Origin: Thunnus maccoyii
Taxonomy: Eukaryota; Chordata; Actinopteri; Scombriformes; Scombridae
NCBI RefSeq assembly: GCF_910596095.1
Contig: NC_056544.1
Span: 11,021,155 to 11,085,154, forward strand
Direction of reading: 5' to 3'
DNA: 64,000 nt
Position 1 is the first letter of the stretch. Each line of letters opens with the position of its first letter. The position numbers were made by a program, and so were the translations under genes. Shown one piece after another: positions 43,072 to 56,400 of this stretch. The notes beneath the pieces were generated by a model that was not told the DNA's origin, searched no databases, and was given only the letters and a program-made list of their open reading frames with translations.

Positions 43072-43500
43072 CTGCAGAATTACTGATGATTAAGGTGATT
43101 ATACGTCTGCACCAAACAGATGACAGTCAAGGGCCGACAAAACTGAACTGAGAGAAACGTTGCATTTGGTGCAACAATTTATCTATTCTAGAGATGCTGC
43201 AAAATAGTAAAAGCTTCTTATTAGCGTCATTAGACTGCTACCACAGAGCACGAGGGGACTTGGACTGATGATAACGCATGCATCCATAAAAGTGTGCCAA
43301 TTGCATTTCAGTAAGATACCCATAACGACTGCAAACGGCGATGTTTTTTCTCCTTCAGCATCCACTGCGCACCCAGGCCAGACCCTACCCAGCCCTGCTG
43401 CCCTTGTATCCGCAGCAGTCTTCGGGCAGTTTCCCTCCTGAGTGGCAGTGAGCAGGGCGAATAGAAGACAGCTGAACGCTGAGCTGAAGCCAATGGGAGA
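43072..43500 (-). other. abhd8: Probable abhd8 5' UTR exon and promoter region
   Basis: The coding exon has an acceptor just upstream of its ATG (TTATGCAG, exon edge 40325), so a non-coding exon is required. The best donor is CTGCAG|GTAAGG, placing the exon's left edge at 43072. The stretch 43340-43560 is richer in GC and CpG and contains CCAATGGG near 43490, consistent with a promoter. The transcription start is not fixed. Confidence 0.45.
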
Positions 43501-46148
43501 GTCTTGTTTCCCTGTTGCTAAGGCTGACAGAACAGCAAGATGCGTGCGTGCGCGTGTTTGCGGTCAGGGAGACAGATATGAGGGGGTGACAGAAATGATA
43601 AAATGATGGTCCAGCTAATTTTCTAAATAGGCTAACACATGGCCGTAGTGAGGCCTATGCGATCCCATTTCAGGATTTACACTTGATTTTAAATCATCTT
43701 AACTGTCTCATCGTAAACTGTCACCTAAACACGTGTTTGGCTATTGCAGTTGCTGCAGCACTATAAGGAGACATGACCTTTAAGTTTTGGACTAAGATGT
43801 GCTGTCCCTTTGGTACCCTTGAACTCACATAACAGTTCCAGATCAGCACTGCTGTGACTGTCTGGTGCCTGTCACAGAGTAGTCCAGCTGTGACGTTTAT
43901 GGGGCGGAGTGTGCCAACAGCTGTGTTGTCTGGTGTTGTTTGGCAGGCGGTGTAAATAACAGTAATTGTTTTATTATGATATGCACACGTGTTTTTAAAA
44001 AAATCAATTATACCAATTAATCAATCGAATGGCAACTCATACACAAATCTTGTATTAAGTTTTTCTCAGTTTGGCACAATTCTAAAATGACAATAATTCT
44101 CAGTACACCTGATTTCTCATCATTTTCATACTGAATTAAAGCACACTGATCTTCAGTATACTCAGTGATTCAGCGTGAGTCAAAATGGCTTCTCAGATTA
44201 GGGCCACATGTGGTTTATTTGGTTAACTTGTGGCGGACATATGGTGACATGGAGTGGACTGCCCATGGGCCATCATTCCATGTTCTAAGTGGGCCAGAAC
44301 TGGACCAGAATAATTTTGCTATCTGGGAACATACACAGTGTGTAAATCATAGCTTTTCAAATATGTATTTGTATGCATTATATGTATGTATGTAATATGT
44401 ATTGTATGTATTTGTAGACATCCCAGCAGGGGGAAGGTGCCACCACGGAAAAAGGTTTTTCCCCCACAATGTATTATAAGGGCCATATGACCAGATGTGA
44501 TTTTAATTCTGGTGTACATGACTTTTACTGTGCGGTCCAATTGTAAACAGTACACTGGTAAGGTATATATTGTAAAGCCTTTGAATAAATACTTAAACAG
44601 GTGTTTGTGTGTCAGGAGTTTTGATGGATACTCTTCAGCTAGCTGTAAAGGATATTTGACTTGGGGGTCACTGTATGTAAGTCTCAATGATGAGAAACAC
44701 AGTTTTGGTAGACTACTATATTGTTATATTGACACAGCTGTTTTTCATTTTGACTGTTGTGTATTAAGCAAATGAAGGGGGATCACAGTTTGGCAGTGAT
44801 GCACAAATTGATTAAGTCATTTAATTTGGGCACAAGTTAAATTATGTGCCATTGCAAGTTAAATGAAGTGCTGTGCTGCACTATATACATTGTTTTGATG
44901 ACTCCACTTACAGTAGTGTATTGAGAATTGTAAGTGTTTCAAAAAATTGGCTTAAGCAATTGAAAAAACAAACAAACAAACAAACAAAACCCCAACAACA
45001 TTGTGAATAAACAGTAAGTTTATGCCCTGAGTACAACCTCTCAGGCAACGCTTCCTCTTCAGGAATAATTTGTAAATGAATTTCATCACATTGTTGAATT
45101 ACTGTGCTTAAGAAAGTAAGATAAAAACTTGTAAATGTTTTAAATTAGCAATCAGATTATAATTAGTGCCTGTACATAATGAGTTTTCTTAAAGATCCCC
45201 TATAGACATGTTTCAAGATGTAAATACTCTACTTTGAATAATAATTTGTGTCTGATATGGTTTTTCCACAAAAAAGTTCAATTATCTTGTTAAAATCCTT
45301 CAAATTACACATACTCCTTCACCCTCATTAAAAATTCCAGAATTTATAAATAAGAAAATAAATTTAATTTCTTTTTCCCGCTGGACACAAGATGTCTCCT
45401 ACTTAAACAGTCCATTCTCAGTGTTTGTGCACCGGAAGCTTCAAGTTTCTATTTCAACTATTTGTAATGTCACAAATCATGCTCATAGGCCCACTCCTGG
45501 ATTTTCAATGAGCTCGGAGAAACTTTACACTTTAAGCAGATGAATGTGAAAACAGCCTTCTGCACATATATCATTTTGCAAAGTGAAGCGCAAACATCAA
45601 ACTGAAGGAACAAGAAGAAAAACATATTTTTGAGTGGAGGGAGACTTTAATAAATCTTCATGCAAGTTGTGAATTGATGTCCTCTTTGTCTTTTCTTCTA
45701 CATAATGCAGGGGTGCTCTCAGAGATATCTATCCACCAAGCCATTTTTCTTTAAGCCAGGTATTTAACTAACTGATCATAATCACCTTCCTTTGTTGAAC
45801 TTGTTGACCCAACACTATTTGCTCTGAGGTCACAGCAGGGCAGGCAGTAAGAACACTTGGTGATTAAATCTCTGGAACTGAGAGAGGAAACCCTTTTCAT
45901 AATTACAAAAAAAATGGTAAGGTGCAAGACAATATCCCTAATTTTCAAAGGCCAATGTTGACAGGTATGTCTCGGGCTGTAAACAAATCAAGTGTTTACC
46001 TTATGTAGCGTCTCCCGTCTGGCGGACACTAAAGCTTGAACCGTTTCGTCGGTAAACTGCTTGACATTTAACCTGACAGGCTAAACTCAGGGTAAATAGT
46101 ACAATATATATTCAGCTAGAAGCATTTCAATTGGCTAAAAGGTCTGAG
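43501..46148. other. Spacer between divergent abhd8 and mrpl34
   Basis: No gene seen. It contains a short CAAA tract (44966-44990) and one copy of a dispersed inverted-repeat element (45189-45650). A stretch near 44200-44330 with repeated GGGCCA words may be another old repeat. Confidence 0.45.
45189..45650. mobile_element. Dispersed TTAAAG-ended inverted-repeat element, copy A (~462 bp)
   Basis: Begins TTAAAGATCCCC and ends GGGAGACTTTAA, imperfect terminal inverted repeats with TTAA at both tips. It is collinear with 56923-57389: both share blocks such as GAATAATAATTTGTGTCT, AGCAGATGAATGTGAAAACA and GAAGGAACAAGAAGAAAAA. No transposase frame, so a non-autonomous DNA transposon. The superfamily is undetermined; TTAA tips would fit piggyBac-like targeting. 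Confidence 0.75.
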
Positions 46149-46239
46149 CCAATCACAGTGCTTCATATACAGGGGTCGGCTGGCAGACCTGTGACATTCA
46201 GTTTCCCCATGCCTGTGTCAACTGTGTAAATATCTCAAA
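46149..46239 (+). promoter_or_regulatory. mrpl34 proximal promoter / 5' UTR
   Basis: CCAATCAC at 46149-46156 lies 90 bases before the start codon, a usual position for an NF-Y box in a TATA-less gene. The transcription start must lie between it and 46240. Confidence 0.45.
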
Positions 46240-47638
46240 ATGAATACTATACTGTCGTCTTTTGCTCGACTGCGTGGAATAACCCACATTAGCAGGTAAC
46301 ACAGTTCATGTATTTGTACATTTGGTTTAAAGGCAAAGCCAAAAGTGTTTGTTTAAGATGCTAACATTGACATGCTAGCATTAGCTCAGCGGTACGTTAG
46401 CGTGGCTCGTTTATAATGAATATGCAGGTAGATAGCTAAACTACCCACTGGCTGGAAATTATATTTAAGTGGTAGATAGCTGATCAAATCATACCTTAAT
46501 GGCAGCTAAACAAACCAAAACACTTGCAACCCTGCATATGAAACTTACTTTGTTTAATAGCTGTCATAAGTTACTCTAAGGCTTTTAGGAAGGACACCTA
46601 CATGTTGTGTTTGTGTTATCAAAAGCTGCTGTCACTACGACAACCACGCCAACACGGTCACTCGTTAAACCGAAACACCGGCATATTGTAGCTTTAGCAC
46701 GCTGTGGGTTTGTTATTTGATGACACAGCCTCATTTATTCCTAACGTAACCCCAATGGGCAAAATTAGAAACCTGTTGTATCCACGGAGGTAATGTGTGA
46801 TCTCATTTTAATAAGTGGCGAAAACCACTCTTAAGATCCACATCTAAATATGGTGAAACAGTCAAGGAGAAACCCTGTTCTCAACACGTTTACATCAAAG
46901 AAAGATCCACATTTTCCTTCTCTTCTGACACATTTTCCTTGAAATGTTAGTTGTAGACATAAATAATCCCTCCATTGTATCAATTTGCACTTCTACACAT
47001 GTTCTGTTTTTAAATGACCTCTAATTGTCTAATATATTGTCTTGTTCTGTAGGACATGTCATATGTATAAAACAGAACTCCTGTGATGAGAGATATAGAA
47101 TAAGTGGGAATCACAGGATGTTATGACTTAAAGTAGCAGTTAAAATGTGTTTTCATCATTATATTGATGCAAAAACCAAGGCATGTGATTAGTACATGAG
47201 ACCCCACGCATAAATTGCCTCAACAAAATGTATTACAACTTGAGTGCAATTACAGTGCTCATGTGTTGTGTTTGTGAAAACCATTTGTTAATAGTATTTT
47301 TTTCAATTTGTCCCTTCAGCATTCCTGCAGGGAACCTTGCAGTAACTGGCAGCACTCACCTTAGATTATTTAGCAACTGGATTATACCAAGAGCAGCTGC
47401 GGGACCTCAGATTTCCAGATGTGGGCCACTCTCTTCACAAGCTGAGGGTTCAGGAGTGTTCCAGCAGCTTCCGTGGCAATACCAGCAAGTGCGAACACGG
47501 AAAAGAGGTACAGAGTATCAGCCCAAGAACATCAAACGCAAGAGAACCCACGGTTGGATCAAGAGGATCAGCTCACAAGGCGGCATTGAGGTGATTCTAC
47601 GGCGCATGTTGAAGGGACGGAAATCACTCACACATTGA
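46240..47638 (+). CDS. mrpl34: Mitochondrial ribosomal protein L34 (bL34m), 2 exons
   Basis: Component of the large subunit of the mitochondrial ribosome. Exons 46240-46295 and 47320-47638 join in phase 2 (CAC ATT AG | C ATT) to 124 residues plus stop; human is about 92. The first 50 or so residues contain Arg, Ser and hydrophobic residues with almost no acidic ones, as expected for a cleaved mitochondrial targeting peptide. The C-terminal part is the bL34 signature: [17 protein letters not shown], then [17 protein letters not shown], very basic for rRNA binding. The start is the first ATG of the exon, 90 bases downstream of a CCAAT box. The extra length compared with human is in the middle, between targeting peptide and bL34 core. 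Confidence 0.95.
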
Positions 47639-48081
47639 AGGTCCTTGTTGGAAAGGATGACTGGTGGTTGACCTGTAAGACTTTCAAGACACAGACTTTG
47701 GTTCTGAAATGCTGGAGGTGCTCGGCAAGCAACGGAGAACTTGTGTATTGGGCTAACTGGTGATACTGGGTGTGGGTTGGGTTTGGCGTTCCCAGTTCAT
47801 TGATAATGAATGGAAACTGTCCTTCCAAAAACAAGTTGCTATTGCCTTGAGTGAAAAGAAGCCTGGTAGTTTCGCCCAGTTATATTTGCCTGAATACAGT
47901 TTACCAAATGATACTCAACATCTCCACAAGGTTTGGTTATAATCATTAAATGTTAACAGATCGATGCATTTTGTGCTTGTGTGAAATCATTTGGTTCAAA
48001 GACAAAACGTGTCTTTGTGCAATCCTACAACATCTGTTTTATTGTTCTGTAATAAATACACCAAGTTCTGTGTGACTTGGA

Positions 48082-48087
48082 AATAAA
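48082..48087 (+). terminator. mrpl34: Candidate polyadenylation signal of mrpl34
   Basis: AATAAA at 48082-48087, with a second AATAAA at 48051-48056. Both are followed by TG-rich sequence (TTTGTGTTTGTTTTTTTG near 48120), a suitable downstream element. The 3' UTR would be about 450 bases. Confidence 0.6.
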
Positions 48088-48099
48088 AAGCACCCTAGC

Positions 48100-48960
48100 A
48101 GAATTTACATGATGTGCATTTGTGTTTGTTTTTTTGCTGCTTCAAGAAACAGAAATTTGACCTCCTGTTGACTTCATGTTCAAGGAAGACTTTATAGATA
48201 CATGACTGTTTTCAAGATTGACTACCACCTACTAATGGTGACTAAGTTGAGGTTTATTGTACAAAAAGCAGTTAAACATGAAAAAGAGTGTCAATTGGGT
48301 ATTTTGTCATTAAGTGTGAAGATTGGTGGTTACTTGCTTATCAGAGGAGCTGGGGGAAAGAACTGGTTTCTGATTGGGTACCTGTGGTCCATCAAGGGAC
48401 CAAGAATTCAGAATCAGTGGCACTTTTTCACAAACCAAGAAACTGATTGTTGAAAATGATAAGTTGTGGCAGCTGTTTTAAGGAAGGTACTGCTGCAAGT
48501 ATGCATTTTCAGATTCTGTATCTCTTGGCCAATTTTTGCATTACATATCAATAATTAATGTGTGTTATTTACCACTGAATGACAAGTAAATAATGAATGA
48601 TAAACAATTAACAAAGTAGTTTAAGCAATATTATTTTTTATCAATCATTTATTTACTCAGTTTTGCTGTCAAGTAATTAGAGATCTGGCATTGCATTAAG
48701 TGTGACATTTTTTAAAGGAGTTTGACTTTTCGAAAATGTTATTCATCTTCATCTTGTAGTTTATTAAATCTATATCCTTTTTTAAAACTGTTGTCCACCT
48801 TGGAAGCCTAAACATCCAAGTATAGGAAGAAGAAGAAAGACATATTAATGAGGAGAAGGGGACTTTAAACTTTACTCCTGTTTTCATCACAGCTTCTTGC
48901 CACAAAGCATTTTTTCCCCTTAACACTAACCATCTCACTCTTCGTACCTAAACCTAACCA
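48100..48960. other. Intergenic spacer mrpl34-dda1
   Basis: AT-rich, with no gene recognised. An 83-codon open frame (48202-48453) has no known domain. A short remnant of the TTAAAG element lies at 48799-48868. Confidence 0.5.
48799..48868. mobile_element. Remnant of the TTAAAG-ended element, copy C (3' part only)
   Basis: GGAAGCCTAAACATCCAAG, then GGAAGAAGAAGAAAGACAT, then GGGGACTTTAA aligns with the last ~70 bases of the copies ending at 45650 and 57389. The rest is missing or unrecognisable. Confidence 0.55.
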
Positions 48961-48988
48961 ACCTTACCACGAAGGTAACGAGTATTAG

Positions 48989-49160
48989 CCAATCAGACGC
49001 AGAGTAGGGCGGCTCTTCTCGGAATGCGGGTGGGAAAAAATAAGGCTGCCACAACCCCCCCTCTATTGGGGGATTGACTTGAGCTGTTACATAATCTCTT
49101 TCTAGCCAATGAGCACATCGCTATTCATTCTCTTAACGCTGCTACCACAGTTCAACCAAT
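48989..49160 (+). promoter_or_regulatory. dda1 promoter with three CCAAT boxes
   Basis: CCAAT pentamers occur on the plus strand at 48989-48993, 49106-49110 and 49156-49160, two with the NF-Y-preferred CCAATCA. No TATA box is obvious. Together with the CpG-containing 5' region before 49531 this suggests a constitutive promoter. Confidence 0.5.
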
Positions 49161-49530
49161 CAGGTACGTTGGATCTCAGAGGGTAACCGCCCCCGAACAG
49201 ACAAACAACAAAAATGGAGTTGTGAACTAGTAGCAAGTTAGCTTCTAAAGGACATTCAGTTTCTGTTTTTGTGTGAATAATTTGATATCAGCGGGAGTGT
49301 ATAATAGATTAAAGTAGCGTGGTTCGATCATATAGAATTCATATGTCGTTAATGTATTGCAGCAGTCGCAAGAAGCTGTCGAACTGGTAAACAAACCGGT
49401 ATCTTGTCTACGACAAAGACAACAAGGCTCAGTGGCTAGCTAGCTAGCATCTGCTCGTTTTCACCAGGTTTTCACTCGCACGGCGCTTAACCTACGTAGT
49501 TACCGAAAGAAGAGCCCGAGTCCGACAGAC

Positions 49531-50647
<1,117 letters not shown>

Positions 50648-52813
50648 AATGGTGTGCTGTACTCCCAGCAGAGACTGACTTACACAAACAAAATGCACAC
50701 TCACAGATGCAGGTTATAAATATGTTTGCAAAGCGAGCCTTGACACTGAAGCACACAAGGATCATTTCAGACCACAGCTGACATGACATTAAACCCAAAG
50801 GCTTCATTGCAGCGTTGGTCGTTATGTTTGCATTTGACGTTGGATTTCCTTCTTAACCAAAACCCTTTGTCATCAGTTTATGTACTGCTTTCACCCAGTA
50901 TTTCCTTTTACTTCCATCAAGCCACACTTCTGCCTCAGATTTAGTCTTTGTAGTTTTGAAAATAACAGGCATCTACCTCCTTATTCCTCGACCCCTCTGG
51001 TTTCCATTCACTTATCCTCGCCTTTTGTTCTTTTGAACGTGAAGCGAGTAAATCCATTGCAGTTGTGGTTACTTATACCATCTCCATGATATGCATGTTT
51101 TAAGTTTATATCAGTGATTAAGCGGCATGCCATCTTTTGCGGGTCCTATTCCATAAGGACTTTTTTGTTTTGATTATGAGATGACATGGTCTGAAAAAAT
51201 TATTTAAGCTCATCTTTTATGTGATTACTGTCCTTAGAGTAAATCAAAAATAAAGCAGCACTGTGTTAGTTGCTTAGAATTAAAGATCCATTCAGGGTTT
51301 TGTTATGGACTGTGTTGTGGAAAAAGACAGAAGTGCTGAAAGAAATGTTCTCGTGTTTCCTTCTGATGAATAATGATTTATTGCCTTAAATGGAAGCGAG
51401 TGTGTTTTCACTATGTCTTAGGGTGCCCCCTTGATTTACATTGTTGTTTCAAATGAAAAAATGAACCACCGTCGGGTTGAATGGATATTAGTCTGTCCTT
51501 TCAATAAGGACGCATTCAAGCCAGTACAGTCATAATAGAGGATGCAATCTCTTTTGTCCAGTGTGACCTGCAGATTTGTAGCCATATTCTGATGCTTAGT
51601 ACTTTTGAGATCACCACTTAATAAGCAGTGTTCGTATCTTTGTAACGGCAAGGTTAGCATAATATTTTTACGGAATAGGTGATGACTGCAGATGTGTGTA
51701 AATGTACACCGAGCTGTACTAATGTGTAGGCTAATTGCAAGGACTGCTTTCAACCTTGTTATAAATGTGCCATTCACATTTGCTTAAACAGGTTGATCAC
51801 AATGAGGGAATGTGTGCTTGGAATTACAAGCTTTTGACAGCAGGGCTAAATAAACACCCTGTCTTTGCTCCATAATGCTACACAAATGTTGTATATTTGT
51901 ACAGTATGTATATTGTGATTATTCTGACCTTTTTATCAGGTAACAAAGACTCACTCTAATTTTGTCTTCCCCAAGTCAGCCATATTGTAATTTCACTTTA
52001 TTGAGCCACTTTGTTCTTTTCGCTGGAGTCAAATAAGCCAAAGTTGGGTTGACACAAAAATATTTTTTGAATTTGCTGAGGCTTGAATTCCTTTATTGCA
52101 CCTTTTAGAAAAAATACTTTTTGCAAACATAATAATCTGCTGCAAATTGTGTTTGCCACGTTTTCAATAATGTTTGGCACGGCTGACAGTTGAGTCTATT
52201 AATGTACATTTTTATGTTTGTCACAGATTCCTGTTTAAAGGTTATGGAGTATATGTTCAGTTTGGCTGCTCATATAAGTTAAAACACATAGAATACACAT
52301 CAAGTTTCACATCAAGTATGACTTTAAACTAGAGACATGCAGTGTTTTTATTTTCCCTACTCTTTCTAGAAGATTAACAAAGAACATCAAATTGTCATAT
52401 GGTTTGTATTCCATCACCAGATTAAGTTTGGGATGTGTTTACTGTTTAATGGTTTGCTTTGAGTTTATTGTATAAATGTATTGTCAATTTCAGATCTCGT
52501 CCTTGTATAGATCACAACATACAGTAAAGGCTATAACTAATATTAAAAGGCAACATATTTTCCGGTGAAACTGAAGAAAATCCCCTCCTTCCTACAACAT
52601 CCATATGTGTGTGTATATACTGTACAAGAGTGTATATGATCTGTTTTGAATTTAAGTGTCATAATCTGCCTTTAAATTTGAATTTACTCACACGTCCCAT
52701 TTCCAAAACACAAGTCAACCCAGCCAGATAGTCTATCATCCGTTGATATTTATTAACCGTTAACAAAATCAGCCAATGCCTTGATCTCTTGATGGATGTT
52801 CATTCAAGTGAGG
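50648..52813. other. Convergent 3' UTR region of dda1 and ano8
   Basis: No further exon seen. AATAAA at 51249-51254 on the plus strand is a candidate dda1 polyadenylation signal, giving a 3' UTR of about 600 bases; AATAAA near 51847 is a second option. The remainder is AT-rich spacer. Confidence 0.45.
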
Positions 52814-52819
52814 TTTATT
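52814..52819 (-). terminator. ano8: Candidate polyadenylation signal of ano8
   Basis: TTTATT on the plus strand is AATAAA on the gene strand, about 640 bases after the ano8 stop codon. Another TTTATT lies near 52749. The choice is not decidable without transcripts. Confidence 0.4.
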
Positions 52820-53461
52820 TGCATCATATAAGTACATTCACTAATTTATGTAGTAAAATAATTCATAGAAAATCAAAGTTAAGAAAAATAGAATATTTTT
52901 CATGGTCACAGTGAATATAATCTGACCTATTGCAGAAGAATACAATGGCTTTGAAAGTGCTTAACAACTGAAAAGATGTGATGGACAGGTAATGCATGCA
53001 CATGACGCAACATGCATTCAATGCAGGCATCAAAGTGAGAAAGGAACCTGGAGTGGGAAGCTGTTATTTGCATTCTCTGATAAAAGGGGCTCATTGATGA
53101 TCAGATCCTGGTTTATGAAAAAAGATCCTTCACATCGACATAAGCTGTTCTGGTGCTGTTAAAAACCAGGCAGTCATGCAGTATTTAAACCTTAAGGAAA
53201 AGGTTATTCAAGCCCCATTCAAGGAGTTACACTTACTGTACATTTTTTACATGGAAGCTAGATAGTGTTAATAGATACAGTATAATGCTTTGTGCAAAGT
53301 AAGTTGCACCAAGAGTGAAAGTCTAACGCTTGCTGACCTTACATGTGGTCCTTGAGACTAACATGTTTTCCTACAGTACAGGCATGTTGCGGTCTCACAA
53401 TGTTACCTGAACAATTATACATTGCACTCAATCCGTAATATTACATTGGTATGAACATTTA

Positions 53462-56400
53462 CTAACTCTTTGAGCCAGAGTTTTCTAAATCAGTCAATTG
53501 TCTTGTTTCTCCTTTGTCGGACTCATTAGAGGGTAATTCCTCTTGGGTTGTGTTTAAGTCAGCCCTATTGGGCGGAGCGTTAGCAGCCTGGGTGGGTGGT
53601 TGTGTCCCATTTGCACACACCACAGTACCCTCCGACTTGCTGAAACTGAACAGCTTCCCAGGACTGAATGTCCTGTTGGGGGACTGAGACCTCTCCTGGC
53701 CACTAGGGGGAACTGAAGAGGTCACTGTTGACCCAGGCGTTGCTCCAACTGCCACTGCTGGCTCTTTTTTCACCTCAGGCGACTTCAAGAACTTCAGAAA
53801 TCCAGGGAGCTTTGCCTCTCCTCCAGTTGGGGACTGGGCTGGCGAGCGTGATGTCCCGGAGGAGAACTTCCCTTGGAGAGGGATGATCTGCTTGAGCTTC
53901 ATTACATTGTTGTTTCCCAGCAGAGAGCTGGGTCTTTTAGGCTTGTCCCCTGGCTTGCCTCCTCCTGCTTTGTCATGGTGGTGCTGGTGCTGGGTGTCTG
54001 CTTTGTGATACTCGCTCTCCTGACGGGCCTCGGCCTGCAGCTCAGCCTGACGCTGAAGCTCCTCCTCCTCACGTCGACGTCTGAGCTGCTGTTGGAAATG
54101 CTGCTGGGCCTGCTGCTCGTGCTTCTAAATGGGGAGACGTGTTAAAATAAAGATATAGAGATGTCACTGTTTGCTATGAATGACTGACCCTCATTTTGCA
54201 TCCTCACTGTTAAAGAAGTTGTCAGCTTATGAAGCAGGTAGTTCACACAAACAGCTGTTTTGTACTTGTTTACAAAAAATACGCCGACTTTTGCTAAAAG
54301 TTGTGTTTTTCTATCTCTATGACAAGACTTATCTAAAAACACCATCAAGATGAAACGCCACTGATGTGATACAACACATAGTCAAACACACACTTATTTC
54401 CTCTGTATCAGATCACAGTGTGCAGTCAGGAAAGGCTGCAGCGGTATACATTTTTGGACAATGCACACAGAGAGACCAAGGGACACAAAGGGATATGTAT
54501 ATACAAATATGATTGACATTACACATTGCCAGCAGCAAGTGTTTCGATGGCCGAAGGTCTTTCAAGCTATGATACAACTATACCTTGAAAGCTTCCCTTC
54601 GTCGGTACTCTAGCTTGGCCATCTCTTCTGCTACCCATCCAGGGATATCAGGGATGGCAACATGGATGATGTACTTTAGGAGGATTGCAAAGTGCTGTAA
54701 ACCACCGAGACCACAAAGGGACAGGCTCAACACACAGTTACATCAAAGCATAACCACATTTTGTTTCCTGTTATGTATTTTTTATGTAGACAAAACATCA
54801 CATCTCGTACATGTACCAAAAACTCTTGTGAGGTTTTGTGTTCATCAGTGAACCTAGTTAATACAAACTTAGCTCAAAAAATGAATGTTTTACAAAACCA
54901 CAACAACAAATAGTAGCAGGCCATGCACATGTGTACTTCTTGTATGATGTGAAATAAAATGTCATTTTGGGGATAAAACTACAGTACATTCTTTAAATAA
55001 AAATAACTCTTCATAGCCTGCATTTACTGTACACACATGAATGCAGTGCATACCTCCAGTAAGACAATGGAGATGATTGTCATCTCAGGACTCAACCAGG
55101 GGAACAGACGCTGCAGCTGACCGCACTGACCAATCAGGTAACAGTTAACTATGATGGCTATCAATCCCATGGCCTCCATCGCAGTCTGGTTTTGAGAGAG
55201 AGAGAGAAAGAAAGAGAGACATCTAACATTATTATCAGATACCCCCAATATGAACAGTGTAGGCCCGGAAGGCTTGTCTGACATTTTGAAAAACAAAACA
55301 CACTGACCTGCCATTGTCCAATATTCTCCACCCTCTGTCCAAAAGGCCTCTGCAGGCCGGTACAGAGCTTCAGGGCATCACTGCGGATCTCGATGATGTT
55401 GTTGATAAGAGCACACATGGCCGCCAGGGGAAATGCAGAGGAGAAGAGCACCACATAGCCAAACTGAATGAACATCTCCTGGTAGTCCTGAAGCGTATCC
55501 TGCATCATGCAGCAACATTAGTATTTTGGAAAGGCACTTTATCTATTGCTGAACAGGATACAAATGATATTTTATGAAAGTTAAGCAAGATTTTGCATTC
55601 CTTGCTCCCATATCAAGAGTCACACCTCATATGTCTGCATACAGCTCTCAATCTCAGCTTGGGTCAGAGAGACAGTTTTGGGCTCTTCTGGTGGATCAAT
55701 CCACGACTTCTTGTCCTCTTTCCTCTCACCGACATTCTTTCTTCTCTGACAGAGTGAGTCATATTCTTTTGGAGAGGACACGGTGACATTCTCCTGCCAA
55801 AGTCAACATTAGATTCACAATACTTTCCTTACTGAATATGTCAGAAAAAAAAAACATTTTAATGTGTCTGACTTTGTATGTTGTATGTTTGTCTTTTTCC
55901 AATGTAGTTTCACATGAAAATCTAGAAATAAGATCACTTCACAGTGAATAGCATTATGGAGCTTGTAATGTTAAGGTTACGATCCACTGGATGAATTGTA
56001 GTGGCAGAGTTGAATGCATTTTTAACTCAACAATGTGTATACTGTAGTTTCATCTCAACCTGATTGTTGTACTAACTGGAAGACATGTATCTTCATTCAT
56101 AAAACCATGTGAAACAAGTTTAACTGAATTGGAAACAAGTGGGATTAACTAAACACAATAAGATACTTTTTTATTTTTTTGTTTAAGAAACTTAAGATTG
56201 TATGACAATTTTAGTTTGAAAGGCCTGATGGTTATTTAGTGTAGAGAGAGATGTCAGATCCACAAAGCTGCAAAGCATGTTAACAAATCAAAATCAATCA
56301 GAAGACCACATACTTGAGTCAGCGATTCACAATCACTGTCCTCGTCACAACTGTCAAAAATACTGCACGGATCCATCCCTTCCTCTACCAGCGTGGGACT

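Noticed and set aside
48202-48453. 83-codon plus-strand frame between mrpl34 and dda1
   Set aside because: No domain recognised, AT-rich, and beyond the mrpl34 polyadenylation signals.
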